A stretch of DNA of 8,180 bases, from positions 1 to 8,180 of the forward strand of contig JAUCGN010000073.1 in NCBI GenBank assembly GCA_030378125.1, written 5' to 3'. The notes beneath the pieces were generated by a model. The model did no database searches. It saw nothing but the letters and a program-made list of their open reading frames with translations, and had not been told where the DNA came from. Within the stretch, counting starts at the first letter, position 1; every line of letters begins with the position of its first letter. The translations under genes and the position numbers were made by a program. Source of the DNA: Thiotrichales bacterium HSG1 (GTDB lineage Bacteria; Pseudomonadota; Gammaproteobacteria; Beggiatoales; Beggiatoaceae). Of the stretch, positions 7,417-8,180 are shown piece by piece.

Positions 7417-7474
7417 CTATAAATTCTCAGCTTTTTCAATCACCATAGCTTCCAAATCAGCTTTATACTTCCTA
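7417..7474 (+). repeat. Right direct repeat (inside the purE 3' end)
   Basis: This is the functional copy, covering the last ~19 codons and stop of purE. It pairs with 5705-5761. The repeat period is about 1.71 kb and contains exactly the two genes of the ATPase/TOPRIM cassette plus short spacers. Confidence 0.85.
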
Positions 7475-7890
7475 ACGTTATCTCTAATTTTGGAATTTTT
7501 TATCCCAATGATTTGGGCAGCTAAAATACCGGCATTTTTAGAATTATTAATTGCAACAGTAGCAACTGGCACTCCCCCCGGCATTTGAACAATTGACAAT
7601 AAAGAATCAAGTCCTTGTAAAGTAGAAGTTTTTACTGGCACACCTATCACTGGCAAAACTGTTATAGCAGCCACCATACCCGGTAAATGAGCCGCTCCAC
7701 CAGCCCCAGCAATTATCACTTCCAAACCCCTAGTTTCTGCTTCCTTAGCATAGTTAAACAGTCGTGTTGGGGTACGGTGGGCTGAAACAATGGTTAATTC
7801 GTAGCCTACCTCTAACTCGGTTAATATTTCACCTGCTGCTGTCATTACCGGCAAATCAGAATCACTTCCCATTATAATTCCAACTTTCAT
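7417..7890 (-). CDS. purE: 5-(carboxyamino)imidazole ribonucleotide mutase (PurE, class I)
   Basis: This 157-residue protein is close to the usual class I PurE length. It has [13 protein letters not shown] (4-16), SAHRTP (36-41, catalytic-type His38), [16 protein letters not shown] (60-75) and [22 protein letters not shown] (93-114). It converts N5-CAIR to CAIR in de novo purine synthesis, using the product of PurK. The ATG overlaps the purK stop by four bases (ATGA), implying translational coupling. AGGA about 11 bases upstream is a weak ribosome binding site. Its last ~19 codons are duplicated at 5698-5761, so this end may have been rebuilt by the event that brought in the neighbouring cassette. 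The protein itself looks complete. Confidence 0.97.
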   Translation of the reverse strand: MKVGIIMGSDSDLPVMTAAGEILTELEVGYELTIVSAHRTPTRLFNYAKEAETRGLEVIIAGAGGAAHLPGMVAAITVLPVIGVPVKTSTLQGLDSLLSIVQMPGGVPVATVAINNSKNAGILAAQIIGIKNSKIRDNVRKYKADLEAMVIEKAENL

Positions 7891-8180
7891 ATAGTATCTT
7901 TTCCTTTGATTGTTAATATATTTTTCACTAATTCAACTTTATTAATTGCAACATCCAAATCATCATCCAATACAGTAATATGTCCCATTTTTCTTGATGG
8001 TCTAGTGGTGTCTTTATCATACCAATGCAAAGTTAAACCAGATATCGCCAATATTTCAGATAAACCAGTAACAATTGGAGCTCCACTATGACCTATTTCT
8101 CCCAGTAAATTTAACATAACAGCCGGCTTCAATAAATCAGTATTACCAAGTGGCAAATCACTAATAATTCTTATTAATTG
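7887..8180 (-). CDS. purK: N5-carboxyaminoimidazole ribonucleotide synthase (PurK), C-terminal part
   Basis: About 97 codons of the C-terminus are visible, and the frame stays open to the right edge. The sequence begins [28 protein letters not shown] and continues with [23 protein letters not shown], matching the PurK C-terminal ATP-grasp region ([10 protein letters not shown], then Y-x-K and RKMGHI). The enzyme uses ATP and bicarbonate to make N5-CAIR from AIR for PurE. The stop overlaps the purE ATG. Here purK precedes purE, the reverse of the E. coli purEK order. The start is outside the window. Confidence 0.94.
   Translation of the reverse strand, partial: QLIRIISDLPLGNTDLLKPAVMLNLLGEIGHSGAPIVTGLSEILAISGLTLHWYDKDTTRPSRKMGHITVLDDDLDVAINKVELVKNILTIKGKDTI

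Noticed and set aside
7337..7480. tRNA or integrase-associated attachment site at the cassette edge
   Set aside because: No tRNA-like sequence or integrase gene is present; the repeated sequence is protein-coding purE tail.
7906..8091. 61-codon plus-strand open frame opposite purK
   Set aside because: It is an antisense shadow of conserved PurK sequence.

Overview
The window is AT-rich bacterial DNA, apparently chromosomal. The split-type glycine dehydrogenase gene (gcvPA), purK/purE and a DUF58 gene are consistent with a gammaproteobacterium. The NRPS style and low GC would suit a Thiotrichales/Beggiatoa-like sulfur bacterium, but this is a weak inference from gene content; the window holds no rRNA or other taxonomic marker.

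Left region (1-4010, + strand). The window opens inside a nonribosomal peptide synthetase gene whose 5' end lies off the left edge. The visible part encodes an adenylation (A) domain, a carrier protein and a terminal thioester reductase, so it is a chain-ending module that releases its product reductively. The A domain is interrupted between core motifs A8 and A9 by about 85 residues that look like a PilZ (c-di-GMP-receptor-type) domain. A DUF58 (degenerate von Willebrand A-like) gene follows, overlapping or immediately adjacent.

Middle (4011-5795). A convergent intergenic gap of 255 bases is followed, on the minus strand, by a complete gcvPA. Upstream of gcvPA lies a spacer that contains a degenerate copy of the last ~19 codons and the stop region of purE.

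Right region (5796-8180, minus strand). In transcription order this reads purK (5' end off the right edge), purE, an ABC/OLD-like AAA ATPase, then a small TOPRIM-like DUF3226-type protein. purK and purE overlap by 4 bases (ATGA), and the ATPase and TOPRIM genes overlap by 7 bases. The two-gene ATPase/TOPRIM cassette is visibly more AT-rich than its neighbours. It lies between the real purE 3' end and the second purE-tail copy. The simplest reading is a ~1.7 kb accessory cassette, plausibly anti-phage (PARIS/OLD-like logic), that entered at the 3' end of purE and left a direct repeat on each side.

Two points stand out: the PilZ-like insertion inside an NRPS adenylation domain, and the purE-tail direct repeats bracketing a two-gene putative defence cassette.
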